Of a DNA stretch of 64,000 bases, positions 63,947-64,000 are shown in pieces. Source of the DNA: UBA2033 sp035345875. Lineage in GTDB: Bacteria > Spirochaetota > Leptospiria > Leptospirales > Leptospiraceae. The notes under the pieces are model-generated. The model was given only the letters and a program-made list of their open reading frames with translations, had not been told where the DNA came from and ran no database searches. The stretch is from positions 14,183-78,182 of the forward strand of contig DAORDH010000024.1 in NCBI GenBank assembly GCA_035345875.1, read 5' to 3'. Position numbers and translations under genes: made by a program. The first letter of the stretch is position 1. Each line of letters starts with the position of its first letter.

Positions 63947-64000
63947 ATATCAGTCTGTTGCGAAATAAGAAAAAGGGTTTACAGAATAGATTTTAATAAA

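Overview
The window is about 64 kb of AT-rich bacterial DNA. It is almost certainly from a member of the Leptospiraceae (Leptospira or a close relative). Family-level evidence: a DUF1564-type protein (60953-61468), an OmpL47-like Ig-repeat exported protein (33472-34575), TRL-like and other small lipoproteins with relaxed spirochaetal lipoboxes, and a FlaA-like flagellar outer-layer fold (32657-33310). I saw no rRNA, tRNA, CRISPR array, insertion sequence or prophage. Species is not resolved.

Layout. 1-4243 (minus): a zinc-ribbon protein, the fused B12 acyl-CoA mutase IcmF and a hotdog thioesterase cut by the window edge, all translationally coupled. 4244-6107: a very AT-rich intergenic region with a nested palindrome, then a stand-alone divergent dnaA with no dnaN or recF beside it. 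6449-7753: an orphan lipoprotein. 8005-13480 (minus): a run of lipoprotein, degenerate PP2C-like sensor, LolA-like protein, a 610-aa unknown and trpS. 13694-14991: pstS and cutA behind a candidate Pho-box. 15171-15245: a 24-codon Lys/Ala/Pro micro-gene, then about 950 nt without genes. 16195-19929 (minus): galK, STAS protein, polyferredoxin and a short Omp85-like barrel. 20033-21837: pgi and a thioesterase. 21883-24605 (minus): secreted RNase T2 and an RsbU-type phosphatase.

24716-38117 is mostly envelope genes: a PD40/OmpA protein, a beta-barrel behind three tandem TRL-like lipoproteins, a large CHAT-like/TPR protein, the FlaA-like protein, the OmpL47-like protein, a ComF-like PRTase, a DUF4384 protein, and a CPBP protease coupled to a secreted unknown. 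38233-40624 (minus) is rsmG-parA-parB, and a near-perfect parS palindrome lies nearby inside the gene at 42600-43346. 40973-42204 is a compact operon (Spy/CpxP-like lipoprotein, ECF sigma factor, one-helix membrane protein) with a matching ECF promoter in front, reminiscent of CnrXHY-type metal sensing.

44981-52183 is a tightly coupled seven-gene run: a methyltransferase-like protein, two GT4 glycosyltransferases, and a YejBE/OppDF-like peptide ABC transporter with no binding protein. 55685-60846 is a second coupled run: ABA4-like membrane protein, outer-membrane barrel, flavin amine oxidase and ModABC. The right end holds DUF1564, DUF445 and DUF2721 proteins and a VapBC toxin-antitoxin pair.

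The best candidates for undescribed biology are the divergent solo dnaA with its own palindromic upstream element, the CnrXHY-like sigma operon, the glycosyltransferase/peptide-transporter operon, and the flavin oxidase/ABA4/porin/molybdate-transport operon. All functions are inferred from motifs and family knowledge; no database search was run.
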